A stretch of 64,000 bases of DNA, from the NCBI GenBank assembly GCA_030522415.1, contig CM060121.1, forward strand, positions 19,514,642 to 19,578,641. The letters are read 5' to 3'. Below are positions 35,892-49,965 of the stretch, piece by piece. The stretch is from Channallabes apus (Eukaryota; Chordata; Actinopteri; Siluriformes; Clariidae). Position 1 is the first letter of the stretch. Each line of letters begins with the position of its first letter. The position numbers and the translations under genes are program-made. The notes under the pieces are model-generated. The model saw only the letters and a list, made by a program, of their open reading frames with translations, was not told where the DNA came from and made no database searches.

Positions 35892-37164
35892 AATTCTCTA
35901 ATTTAAGGTATAGGGGGAAATAAATATTATATGTCATTAGACTCATTAGAACAGTCAAAGATTTTAATAAAAGCTTGAAATGAAAGGCACGATCCTTAGG
36001 CACCACAGAGAATCTGTATATCTCTGTGCTGGTATAGCCATAAATGTTCATTCTTCTTAATTCATGGCTATACTTAGCATTTTTAGGATATGATTCACTT
36101 TAGGATATTTCTTATATCATTTAGAAATAAAATAAAACAACCTTAATAACATCAATAAACATCTAGGACACTTCCAGTCAAAGCTTTCTGAGCATGTTTT
36201 TTTTTTCTTCCTGCTGCCAAAATAAACATGTTCCACCAAGTCAAGTTTAAATAGCCTCATACATTATTTCAATCAGCACACACACCGAATTTTTTTTTCA
36301 ACAAAATATACATAAACCATAAGTTTATGTTTATGTATAAGTTTAAATTTTTAAATCACAGCAGTGAACTTAGAAACGAAGTAATATATGTGTGACTTAA
36401 AGAAAGATTTTCAACTTTAAATCTAAATTGATTCCAATTACTTTAGACAGTTAGCCATATTTTTATTAAACCATCGTATTAAAACTGAACGTATACATTT
36501 CAATCTTATCTTGATTACTTTGTTTCAAATTCAGTGTGATGGTATACAGTGGCAGGTCAGAACAGAAAACTGCATCACTGTCCAAAACTTATACAGTGGA
36601 CTATATTTCCCCTGGAATGTGAAGTGATGAATCAAATCATGAATCGCATGTTAGGCCTTAACATGCTCACTCTATCAGATCCTAATGGGACTCTAAATGA
36701 GCAATTTGGTAAAGGCAAGTGCAGTAGTCTGGTTAAGGGATTAAGTCTGTAAATCTATATTTGCTTTACAATGTACAGTGCATCTAAACATTGGATGAAA
36801 AAGTTAATTTTCTTTTTAAAAAAAATATATATATAATAAAAAAAATTATAATAATGTATCATGCATAATTAATTTGTAATCATTAAAATGCTATTCTGTA
36901 CTGGTAATCTTTCTTAGATTGATTTTAGTAGATATCCTATTTTGAGACTGCATTTTTTATTCTCCTAAGCTGTTGGCTGTAATCATAAAAAATAAAACAA
37001 AAAAGGCTTGAAAGATTTAACTTCACATTTAATAGATGTAGAATATATGGGTTTCACTTTTTAAAGTACTGTAAATTAGAAAAGAAACTTAACTTTTTGT
37101 AACTTAATTTCCAAAACATTCTTTTTAGTTGCACTGTATAGTATATTGCTCATTGATATTAACT
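35892..37164. other. AT-rich intergenic sequence
   Basis: Nothing recognisable was found here on either strand. The open frame at 36549-36752 has no motif. Confidence 0.5.
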
Positions 37165-37543
37165 GCGGCAGCACGGTGGTGTAGTGGTTAGCACTGTCGC
37201 CTTGCACCTCCAGGAGAAGGTACTCCGGTTTCCTCCCACAGTCCAAAGACATGTAGGTTAGGTTGATTAGCGTTCCCAAATTGGCCTCTACCCCATCTGA
37301 ATGAACTGGAACGGAGATCGGACGCCAGGCCTCCTCATCCAACATTAGTGCCTGACCTTATAAATCCTCTACAGAATGAATGGGCACAAAGTCCCACAGG
37401 AACACTCCAAAACCTTGTGGACAGCCTTCCAAGAAGAGTGGAAGCTGTTATAGCTGCAAAAGGGGGACCATATTGAAGTATATGCATTTGGATACAATGT
37501 CATTGCAGGTTTGGCCAGACACTTTTGTCCATATATTGTAGAT
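37165..37543. mobile_element. SINE fragment joined to a truncated DNA element
   Basis: Bases 37165 to about 37281 are a SINE head (GGCAGCACGGTGGTGTAGTGG) with an internal deletion. From about 37282 the sequence becomes the right part of a fish DNA element, ending TTTGGCCAGACACTTTTGTCCATATATTG. A fuller relative of that element lies at 57941-58277. Confidence 0.65.
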
Positions 37544-38237
37544 CAAGTCAATTGTTTCAATAGATAATGCCAAACCTAAGCAGGCTGTCAGTATAAAGAA
37601 AGCTACAACAGCTCTATCTAGTGGTCAATATCAATCCTTGCAAAAATGTGCTTAAACTACAGATTACACATTCTGGGTGCCTGGAACAAGATTATGAGGC
37701 TATACAGCACAGGTCTTTTTATTTCGTGCCCACTGTAGCATCAGATTTTTTAAAAAAATTTATTGACTGGTGTAACCTGATGTGAGCTTCCACTGCTGTT
37801 TGCCATTTTGTGTTCACAGATGATGAACACAAATGATTGCTTTTTGCAGTGCAATGCGGTGCAATGCAAATCATCCTTTTCCAATGTAATATCAGTAGTC
37901 ACACAATGCTGCAATGGGATTTGCACAATTATAACCTGCAGACTTTCATTAAAAAATCTTTGCAAATGATTTTTAATGGAAATAATAATCTCTATGGAAT
38001 GGAAATAATGGAAAATAAGTCTCTAAAGAGTACCCTTTTATTTCAATGCAAATGTAACAAAACTCATCTGTTTATCCTGCACGTTAACTTTCATCTCGTT
38101 TCATGTTCGTGGCAGCAAAGCTCCTTCTCCATGAAGAAGTGCTTGTCCCAAGCAGGTGTCACTTTAAATCTCTTTTTTTAATTCTAGAAATTAATGATGA
38201 ATGATTTATAAGGAATCAAATAATGTACATCACAAAC
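37544..38237. other. Gene-free stretch
   Basis: Nothing convincing is seen. The 114-codon open frame at 37837-38181 has no motif and an AT-driven composition. Confidence 0.45.
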
Positions 38238-38243
38238 TTTATT
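38238..38243 (-). terminator. Probable poly(A) signal of gid4
   Basis: TTTATT on the plus strand is AATAAA on the minus strand, followed on that strand by GT-rich sequence. It lies about 1.76 kb past the gid4 stop codon and would end a long 3' UTR (about 38220-40003). Other signals cannot be excluded. Confidence 0.4.
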
Positions 38244-40003
38244 ATGTACACCCTTCTCGGTTCAACGTTTCACTTTACACTGCTGCATGTGTCATCGTAT
38301 AAAAGTCTTAAAATGCTTGGAGCCCATCACGTGCAGCTTTCTCAATCGCAAGCTCCTTGGTTACGTGTGATACAGTGAAACGCATCAATGTTAAGGTAAA
38401 GTTGGGTATGGAGAGTGTTCAGAGGTGACTGAACTATGACAGTGAGTATGCAAATAGATTTCTTTTGCCTCGTCATATTTACACAATCCAACACCAAACC
38501 AAAGCCTGGTAACACTGTGTCCGTGCTTATAACCCAATCAATTAGTATGTATATCCTTGGAAAGAAGAAAAAAAGTTTTGGAGGTTGTTTTGGCTGATGA
38601 GGCATAGCATCTTCTGTTTCGAATATTCCTCATCTGATACAATCTTACCATCCAAAATCATTACTCATAAAACCACCCCCACACACACAAACACACAGCT
38701 GATGTTTAAGGCAAAGGGTTTGACTAAAGCTTAGGAGGACTGAGCTGTAATTTTCTGCAACAGGTCTTTAGTAATTACACAAAGTCTTTTTGTGCATTTC
38801 TTAACCTGAAGAACAAAATTTATCTTATAGACAGATATTAACATTACATTTGTCTTTCCAAGAAACCCACCTGAACTGACTTCTGAAAGCCATTTAAGAA
38901 GACACTTTCCTTTTTTCACATTCCACCTATTTTCACGTTGATGCTTTTCAGCTTTTACACCGAACATCAGAAATCGTCGCCTGCTCATGATAATACATCG
39001 CATCCGTCTAAACCGATGATGATCAAAGTGCTTAACAATCAATACTCTCTTACTTGGTATGTAGGGGGGGAGGGGGTGATGCTACCTTGAAACAATGTAT
39101 GGGAAATGTTGGTGAGCTAAGATTTTTATGTTGCATAGCAAAACGAAGAAAATATTGTCATTTAGCTTTTTTTAAAAGCTGCACACCACTGACAAAAAAA
39201 AGGAAGGTGGAAGAAGAAAAAGGGTTTAAAAAGAAAAAAAGAAAAAAAAAACTGCTCACTCAAAGCACTCTGGGATATAAAATACCTCTGTCCAAAACCT
39301 CTGAATAAGATCTGTTAGAAAATATAGAATCATATAATTATATTCTTTAATCTCTCCAAGAAGCAAAAACGACCTCTCCGTTCTGATTTTGATCCGTGGA
39401 GACACTTGCGCTCTTCCCACTTCGGAAAACACAGACGCCGATGCCCAAGTCACTCACAGGCATCGTAATAACGTCCACCTTTAACTTTGTTCTCTCGAAG
39501 ACATCCTGCTGCTTTCGTCCAGTCTGATTTGAAAGAATTTGACTACGTGCGTATAGTAATATATATTTGTCTGACCTAATGATCCAGCTGACCTGGCACA
39601 AAAAAAAAAAAAAAAAAGATTTAACTTCAAGAAAATTAATCTCAAAACATAGGCTAAAATCTTTAAATAATTAAGATGTCAAAAAGAAGACTGAAAGAGG
39701 CTTTAAAAACCTGGAGGCAAAATGAAAGCAATCACGGAAAAAAAAAAAAAAAAAAAAAAAAACACCCGAGACAAAACAAACAAGAAAACACTGCTGTAAA
39801 TTCTACAATTCACCACAATGATCTGCTTGTGGCCTGTGAAGACTTCTTTCATCTGCATGTCTTTTTGTCATCCTTTCCGTCGTGGGAGAAAATGACAGTA
39901 CTTGGCATGATTAGGGAGTTCTGCATCATTTCCTTGAGACCAGTGTCTTTAATCATCTCTCAATCCAAAAGTTTCACCTTCTTCCACTCAGAGGGCTTTA
40001 GTG

Positions 40004-41532
40004 TCACCGGAACTCGTAGATGGGTGCGCTGTGTTCGGGAACATGAGTGAGGTTCAGCGACTGGTACCTGAAAAGCAATGCATAGAGACAATGAGACAAA
40101 TCAGTATTGGTATTGATTCTTGTTCAATAAAAAAAATTTAAAAAAAGGAAACTGGCAAATATACAGCAAAGGTTCTCTTTGAGCTAATTTTCTATAATAA
40201 AACCTCTTACAGTGGATTATTTTAGATGTGTGAAACTGATAACAGCATTATCCGTGGTTGTTTACAAAAACTAAATAAAATAAGTAGTTGATCCATGGAT
40301 TAAGTGACGCATAATAATATAACGACCAGTTGTTACAATAATCTATAATAAATTTATTTATTATTGTAAATAAACTCACAAATTAAACCGCAAACTAATT
40401 TTAAAACAAAATAAAACCAAAACTAAATTTTGAAACAAAAACCCGAAAACAAAACTGAAAACAATAAATCCGAAGAACAAAATTTAAGACATAATAAATC
40501 AGAAAACATAACGACATATAAAAAATGGCAGCAAATTTGTGAATTAAATTCTTAATTGCTTATTGTGAGACTGCAGAACATCCTGCATATTTTGAGTGAC
40601 CAACGTCTCGTCCAATCAACGGTAAGAATCAATAAAAACAAAAAAAAAAACAACAAAAAAAATTTAGGTGTGGTTCGTGAATGAAGTTCGATTGATGATT
40701 GTATACCTTGAGTGACAGAAATTATTTCTGTCACTCAAGATATACAAGATTTCTCTTTTAATCAGCGATGAGAATTTCATTCACAAACAATACCTACCAT
40801 TTCAGGTTTACTCATTTGGTTTTTTGTTTCTGGATATGTTTTTTGTTTCTGGATATGTTTTTCTGGATATGTTTTCTAATTATGCTGTTTTTGGTTTTAT
40901 TTTGTTCCTGGTGTTATTTTCCACCGTACGGTTACTTCCGACAGTCCAAAGACATTGAGAGTAGGCCCACTTTAGTTGAGGTTATAAATGCCTGTGTAAT
41001 AGTTTCTTATTATGCCCTTTATAGCAGCTTGTGATGAAACCTATTGCTCAGCCCTGATGGTTTCACTGTCATGCTATTGGCAAATACTAGACTATATTTT
41101 TGTTAAAAAAATTTTTTTTTATTTTAAATTTGTTAAAATTTTTGTTAAATCACTTCCTGTGTCTACTGCATCCAGCAGTTCGAAAGAACAGGTTGTAATG
41201 TACTGAAATGAACAGAAGCCCTGTTATTTTCACAGTGAAACAGATCACGGTCATCATGCAAATACGACAGATGCAGGAGGCTGAATCACGCTGAAAAAAA
41301 GATTGCACTGCCTCTTTGTCTTTGCATCTGTGATCGGCCGCAATTAGCAGCTTCTGCACTGCTATGAATCAAAAATAGAAGGATCTCACACACATAGCAT
41401 CTAAATAATTCAAGAGCCATAACATCCATTAAATACAAAATTACCAGATTGAACTACTGAAAATTCCAGTAGAATGTATGATACAATGCAGATATAATAA
41501 TATGGATTGCACAATAAATGTTCTTCTGATGC

Positions 41533-41572
<40 letters not shown>

Positions 41573-44500
41573 TTAAGTGTGTACATCACTTAATAAAACT
41601 GATCAAATAAACATCGCTTTTCTTTTCATAAAAAGCTGTGCTACCTACAACAAAGTGATCTAGCTGACTTGTGGTCAAGTTGAAAGCGTACCATTCTGAG
41701 CTTCTGTGGTAGTAGAAACCCTCGATGGTGGCTGTGGACTTCTGGAAGCAGATGTAGTAGAAACCAGCAAAGGAAGCACCGCTGATGTCTTTAATTGTGT
41801 GGTCTGGGACAAGAAACTGCTCCTGAAAGCAAGACAACAAAATCAGCCACTTTCTGTAAATGCAAAAAAACTAAACAAAAAAACCCCCTCAAACTTTAGT
41901 TTAGTTTTAGTGCAATTTGACTTGAGAACGGTCTCGATTCTGCATCTGGATATATAAACTGTATGCACAGTAGGAATGTCGGTGATTAATCACAAATTAA
42001 ATAATAACCCAATAAATTAGTTTGCAATTTAACAAATAAGGTTGGTTTGACATATTTCTCCACGCTTCTAGTGGTGGGCAGTGGGTGGCTCAATCGGCTG
42101 TGGGTTACTAGATTACCGATCGGAAGGTCGGGGGTTTGAGTTCCAGCTGTTAACCCTATCTGCTCCAGGGGCACTATCTTCTGGCCCTGCATTCTGACCC
42201 CAGCTTCCGAACTGCGATATGCAAAATAAATTACATAATTTCACTGTGCTATAGGGTACATGTGACAAATAATTAAATATTATTATATCATCTATTAATT
42301 TGTGCACCACAATAGGCGCAGTTCAGAGTGCAGCATTTGATTCAACTTTAGCAGCAATAGACTTATAATTTATTAATTTTTTTTACCCGCGATTAAATTA
42401 TTTTGTTGCCCTACTTTATCCCAAATAACGAATTTGTTAGAACTGTTTGAGCTGACACAGTTAAGATAACTAATGCTATGCTAAGGACCGTCTACCAGCT
42501 CCATGGTTTGTTCTCCTTTGGCTACAGAGTGAAGGCAAGTATTTTAAACTACTTTCACCCCTGGTAAACTCAATCTCAACTCTAGTTCTGCCAGGAGAAC
42601 AATATTATGTGCTGGTGGAGAAAATGACTGATTAAATGAACAAACCAATCAGAATGTGGTGATGATAAATAGTATTTGTGGAACTGTTGCATAAAAGCAA
42701 TATCACACTTAGGCTGAATGCCAATTCTACCTCTACACATAGCCCTACCCCTCCGTTTGGCGCATAAACGTGAAGGGGTAGGGGTGTCTCATTTCTCTTT
42801 TGGTTGGAGGGCTAGGGGTAAGGGGAAGGGCCAGATAGCCCTCCAAACGAAGATTTTTCGGGACCTCACTTCAAACGAAGGGCTAAGCGAAATTTTCAAT
42901 ATGGTTGCTCACTCGAGCAAGCAGACCCATAAATGTTAATTTTTGCCATTAATAAAGTTTTTTATGACAAGTTTTCATTATATGTATATTACCTTTAGTC
43001 TTGTGTTTATGGTGATGTTCTGTAAAGAAAAAAAAAAAAACCGCTAAAGTTTGCTAGCGGATAATACCGATTGCACGATATTACAAAAATATATTTTTAT
43101 GTCACTTTACTGCATGCTACAAACAAATATGAAAGTTCAGTAGCACGGCAGTTTGCCAAGCATTTGATAACGCATTGTTTTGCTTACGGCCATATGTGTA
43201 CATGTAAATGAATGGTGCTTACACTATTCTTACTTATAGAAACGTGACCACAGTTTTGTAATTTATATTCTGTATAGGGACGGCTGAGGAAACCCGAAGG
43301 CTCATCCGTGTTCGTGGTGAAAATGAGCAACTTTTTTAAAAAATCGAAGTACGGCGCAAAAAAACTTTGGGAGTGAGTAATCTCTTCTTTTATTGGAATG
43401 TGTGATAAACATCGGCCCATGTCCTCTAACGTAACATTAGGAACTAGCGACAACGTATAATGACGTATAACAGTGTTGTAGTGGTGTCCCATTTCTTAGG
43501 GGAAATATTTAAACCCTTCCCCTTTACACTTCGTTTCAAGGGACAAGGGGAAGGGGCGAGGGGTAGGGGAAGGGGTAGAAAATAGAATTGGGATTCAGCC
43601 TTAAGGTTGTGCCGTTGTATTGAATATACAGTACATTTAATATTAAATTCACAATGATTAAAGAAACAAGAACTAAATGTATGAAATGAAGGAATGAGAT
43701 GAGAGTCGCGATGGTGCACGACATCTAAAAACCTGCCAATAATTCATTGTGCACAGATGGTGTGTCAAGAGCCTTTTTTCTTGTGTCATGAGCTTTTTTT
43801 ACCCACTAAAGTCTTATGATTTCTTATGATCAGCAGAAGAACAGAAGCATTGCCAAGAGTAATTATGTAATCAGGTGGTAATATCGCTCATTTGCGTTTG
43901 ACTTTAAGCCTTTACAGCATGTGTGATTATATTTACGACATTTATCACCCTTATCCAGTCAGACTGCAAGAAGGCTACAGAGTTGCAGCAAATCTGTGAT
44001 TCGAATCGCAGACACAGGCATCCTCCAGTAAAACGGCGCAGTAATGAAAGAATTTACAAAATGCACATCAAAATACCGCTCAGAGAACAACACCATACCT
44101 TCCACCTCATGAAGACGAAGTCGCTGTTTTTGAGCTCTTCATAGTCGAAGTCGTCGGAGTTAAAGCTTTTTGCATACTGATAAAATGCTTGGAACTTTCC
44201 CTGTGGATATTCAAAGCAAAGCGTGGTTAAAATATCATTCTTTGATTCTTCGTTAAAGCTATACAGCAGTTTCATCCCAGCCCACGTCTACTGCATGTGT
44301 AATACAGGGTGGGTGAAGATAAAAGGCTATATTTCTGATACAAATAAATTGAAAAAAATTGTACATGTACTTCATTACAAAGAAAAATTAAAGCATCTAT
44401 AAAATAATTTTTTTCCAGCAATTTTTTTTATTGTCTCTGGACGTAATGTGATATTGCCTAGTTAATTTCCACCCACCCTGTATATGCACACATTTCTAAG

Positions 44501-47500
44501 CAAAGACAAAAAAAAAAAAAAAAAAAACTTGGTCACACAAAGCAGACTAACGGCACATGCTTGGCCATGTTACCCAGATTATGACATTTTCTTTATTTCT
44601 TTCAACATGTAAATACAGAAGTGTTTCGGTTTACGTGAGCATCACTTTCAGCACCACAGATAGTAAAGAAAAGCTGCAACACCTTTATTGTTGAAGTGCA
44701 ACGATGATAGTAGTCTACGTTTTCGCGCAAAAATCAACGGCTGTCCTTAGACGTCTTCTATAAATGAGCCTTTAGTAAACGTGCTTCCTGTTTATTCTCA
44801 GGAAATGCCCTGACACTTGTGTGCTCAGTAATCTCGCACACGCTATAGACACAGAAATAAATAAATGAACTAACAAATGCTTAAAAAAATTTTAAATAAA
44901 AGAACATGACATGTGATGTTGAAGTAGCCATTAAAAGATAAAAAGGGAAACTGTGGCAATGAAGGGATGCACATGATCAGCAACGATACTCAAATGTGCT
45001 GTGTCATTAAGGTGATGCATGATTGGTGTTAACAGGCGCAAAGTGCGCTAAGAAAACATTCCCCACATGGTTACATCATCTCCACCAACAGACATCAGGA
45101 TACAATTTTCTAGTATTAAAACTGTCTAGTTCTGGTCAACCCGTGCCCGCTGCAGCCTCAGCGTTCTGTTCTTAGCTAACAGAAGAGAATGGTCTTCTGC
45201 TGTTGGAGGCTATTCTACTCAAGGTTTGATGTGCCAAGTTCGAGATGCCTTTCTGATCACCACAACACTCCAGTGGTTATCTGAGTTCCTGTAGCCGTTC
45301 TGTCCGCTCGAACCAGACTGAACATTCTCTCATTAAGGAGGAGCTTCCATCTGTCTTTATTGCACCAGTCTGAGTAAACACTAAATACTGTTATGCATAG
45401 AAACTACAAAAGATCTGCCATTATAAAAATACTCAAAGCAGCCTGTCTGGCACTAACAATTAAGCAGCATTTAAAATCAGTGGAGGTCATATTTTCTCTC
45501 AATATGATGCCTAACCATTACGCTACCTGCAGCTGGTGGCCTGTATGGACTGTTCTGCTGCCACACAATTCACTGATTAGAAAACTGCATTAATGAGTAG
45601 GTTTAGTGCTATCCCTAATCAAGTGCTTACTGAGAGTATATAACTCTTTGGGATGCACAGATTGGGACATCTGAACAAGAATTTACACTAAGATATTCAG
45701 TGAACAAGTTTACATACATACATACACATATATATATATATAATTATATTTTAATTATCCAGTGATTTCTCGAAACATCAAGTGGTAATGTCCACCTGAC
45801 ATAAGTGATTAAGGATCATGTACATTAGATAATTGAATGCGTTTGCTACAAGGATAATAAAATTGCAGGACATAAAATGTAGGATTTGGTATACTGTAAG
45901 CATCAATATTTCAATACAAATCGAAATCACAATATGGACCTGTGCAATTATTTAAACTCTAAATACTGCAATTTATTACATAGTTATATACGCACTTTTG
46001 GAAATTTATTCGACAATAATTTAGGGTTTTTTAATATATAATTTCAAAGTAATAAATATTCATTCTCTTAAGGAAATACGTGCTATAATTTGCTGTTAGC
46101 TAACATGAATATGTTTGAATACAAAATTGTATATTTAATTGTTCAATTGTAGTTAATAGTTTAAAAATAATCCTGCTGTGTGCTTTATTAAAAAAAATAA
46201 TTTAAAAAAAAGGATTCACACTCATTACCCAGTGCTTACGATCAACATCCTCATCTGCGTCCCACTTCCTGGTTAGAAAGGGACGTTTCTGACTGATGAT
46301 CTCGCCAGCAAAGAAAGTAGTCAGTGTTGGATATTCCTGAAGAGAGAAAGTAAACAAAGCTTAAAACCCATTAACATTCTGCCAATATGCATGGAATTAG
46401 CACAATGCAATGTTTAAAAAAAAAAAAATACGGTACTTATTACCACTCTATCATTACTAGCAAATTCCATGGACCTCTTCAGATAACATCTTGTTTAAGA
46501 TTTTTTTTTTTTTTTTGCACTGGCATCTACTGTCTATGCAATTGGTCAAATCTAGTAGAAATAGATTCCATCTGGTACCTACTTAAACTGGTCCCTCTAG
46601 GAAAAACCTGTAAAGGTTCCATAAAGGAAACTTAAAGTTAAACATTTCCTCACAACTAATCAGTACTCATGAGAGGATGTACAGGAACTAGGGCTGGGCG
46701 ATTTGGCCTAAAATCTAAATCTCGATTAATTGAACATTTTAACTCGATTACGATTAATGAACGATTATTTTATTTATTTATTTATTTTTGCCCTCATAGT
46801 TCACTGACAAGTTTTGTACAGTAAAAATGCTCACAAGTGAGAGATTTTTGAATGAAGGGTGTATTACGTGATTGATTAATTGAAGGCAACACACACTATC
46901 TACTATCTATGATTATTTATTGAACATCAATGTTGAACAACTGAAATTAAACTGAAGCCACAAAAATTAAAGGGTTCATTAAATTACATTTTAAAGTATA
47001 GTTTATTAACAAAAACAGATGACAGATTTGACCTTAAAAAGTAAGATACTATAGGCACATGCTCACAATCTTTACAAGGCAAAGATTTTTATTAAAAAAA
47101 AAAAAATACTTGTTTGTGGTGATATATTACAATGTTTTGAGATTTTTAAACAACAATAATGAGAAACAACATTTAGACCACACACACTAGAGCTGTCTTT
47201 TTATCCCACAATTCAGAGTTAAATGAAGGCTATTTCACACGGCCCCAATAAACTGACATAATGGCTTAAGCATGCAATGACAACAAAAAGGGAATTAATT
47301 ATGCAGCTATCAATCTGGGCCAGGACAATTTCACTTTTACTATATAGTTGGGTACCTGCTAGGTGTTGTATAGTTCATATTTGCTTGGCCAGAATGGTTT
47401 AAGCCACCAAAATAACGTTTTATTGCTAAACTGCGCAGCTTTCGCCAGCGTGAACACTCCCGTTAGTAACGAGGTGAATAAGGAGCTAAACTTCAGCCGC

Positions 47501-49912
47501 AGAATGAGACGCTGCGCAATAAGGAGCCAAACGAATCGGAAGCTGCGAATAAGGAGCTAACTTCAGCCTCGTGTGCTTAGGGGCATCATATCTTTCACTC
47601 GAAAGTTAGAAACGGCCCTGGTTATATCCTTGCTCTTTTTGGATCACCTTTCATAAGGTGTAATGGCCACGAAAGACGACAAGATCGATATCTGCTTTGG
47701 TACAGCCCCACTGCTAGGCCTGCTAGTTGACGGAGTAGCATCGGCCCGCATTTTTGGGTGATGCGTTCATATAACTGAGTTCGCGCTACCTTTTTTGTCG
47801 ACAATTTCAACATCTTTGGATAATAACTCGATTCACGTTAGATTCACTTTCGTCGCTGCTTCCACTCTTTTTTTTTTTTTTTTTTGACGTCCTGGTGTCA
47901 AGTTTGCTTTGCAAAGTGCGGTAGGAAATGAACTTTGACCTGCACGGCACGCGCAAGCTGCATGCTGATTGGTTGTTGTCGTATTGTTCTGCTGTGTGAT
48001 TGGCTCTTAGATTAATCCATATCGAGCAAAAAATGTCTAGATCTTTTCATCGTTTTTAAAATCAAATAAATCGCGATTCGATATGATATCGTTTATCGGC
48101 ACAGCCCTAACAGGAACCAGCAAATACAGCACATATGCACAAAGTTGATGGATGAAGCCAAATCCATGTCCCCCATATAAGACATTATTGATCAGGTACT
48201 GGGCAGCGGCATTAACAAATATTCCATAAAAGCAAGTCTGAAAGTATAACCTGCACCAGTAATGCAGTCTGGCATTGCAGGAAGAGAATTAAACCCCCAA
48301 AAAAATACGCACTGTAACATCCATAAAAAAAGCAGATGTTAACTCAGAAATGATGTGTCATTAGGATGTGACAAGTCTCCTCACCTCAGTCAGCCCCTTA
48401 ATCTTGAGATATCCACACAGGTACGAGTCCTCCATCGTTACATGCTAAAAACAAGATGATAAATGATCTAGCTATTACTATAATCAGAATGCAATGCAAT
48501 TCATACAATCAATCATTTTGGATTTTTGTTAAGGCAGTAGACATGATTTATTTCATGAGACTAATTCCATATGGTTCTGACCACATGGAATTAGTCACAT
48601 GAAATAAATCATGTCATTTTCACAAAACTATGTCAGTCATGCCTTAAAAAAAGTGGGGGGGGGGGGAAGAGAAAAAAAAAAGAAAGACAGGAATGCAAAA
48701 ACGCAAGCAATTATTTCTTTTTTGTTGTACCATGTGTTGTCTTGGATGTGTGAAATATATACAGACCATTAAGCAAAAGACTGACATTGAGGTGATGGTG
48801 AAAACATGAAAAATGTTGAAACAAACAGGTTACTTACTCTGAACTGTCTGAAGTTACATAACTACCCATGAGTACAATGGATTTTAGTACCTAATAAAAA
48901 ATCTGTATCGAAGGCCATGAATTAAATCTCATAGGAGGAACCTATTCAAACTTGCTATGACTTTTATTCGCAGTACCGCACTAACGTACGAATGTAAAAA
49001 TGGGTCAAATCAAAATGAAACGGGGTGAATATTAGTAAAGTTGGACACATAATATTAATCAAAATGAATGTTAAATCAATGATTTGTAAAAAAAACTTTC
49101 AAACACTGTAAAGGAGATTTTAACCTTAAAACACAAGCGGCACAGATCAGTGCCGGCAGTACAGCATAGTGCAATGACGATTTCTATATTTAAAAAAAAT
49201 AAAACTATATGTTTATATATATATACACACACACACATTTTTAGGGAATTGTGTGGCTCAGTGATAGGTTTTTTTTGCCTGCGATGTGGAAGGCCCAGAT
49301 ACGATTCCTAGCCAATGTGCAAACCCCGGCCACTGGATGCAGGGATGGTCCCATGCCCAGATAAAGTGGGTGGGCCATGTCAGGAAGGGCATCCAATATA
49401 AAACCCAGGTCATGCTTGTGTGTGAATATAAATATACATGTTGTCGGGTAGATTTGTGGGGAGGGATGGTGTGTTCAGAGTGATGTGCAGTGTTAGTTTT
49501 CCGCCACACATAGCGTTTTGCATTTTGCCCAAAAAGTTCCATTTTGGTCTCATCTGACCAGAGCACCTTCTTCCACATGTTTACTGTGTCCCCCACATGG
49601 CTTGTGGCAAACTGCCAACGGGACTTCTTATGGTGTTCTGTTAACAATGGCTTTCTTCTTGCCACTCTTCCATAAAGGCCAACTTTGTGCAGTGCACGAC
49701 TAATAGTTGTCCTATGGACAGATTCCCCCACCTGAGCTGTAGGTCTCTGCAGCTCGTCCAGAGTCACCATGGACCTCTCCTTGTTTGGCCTGTGAGTTTA
49801 GGTGGACGGCCTTGTCTTGGTAGGTTTACAGTTGTGCCATACTCCTTCCATTTCTGAATGATCACTTGAACAGTGCTCTGTGGGATGTTCAAGGCTTTGG
49901 AAATATGTTTGT

Positions 49913-49965
<53 letters not shown>

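Noticed and set aside
40701..40745. microRNA precursor
   Set aside because: The palindrome has almost no loop and the arms are too short for a typical pre-miRNA.
43184..43492. 102-codon minus-strand frame inside the Harbinger-like element
   Set aside because: No nuclease or Myb-like motif could be seen, so a transposase or host gene cannot be claimed.
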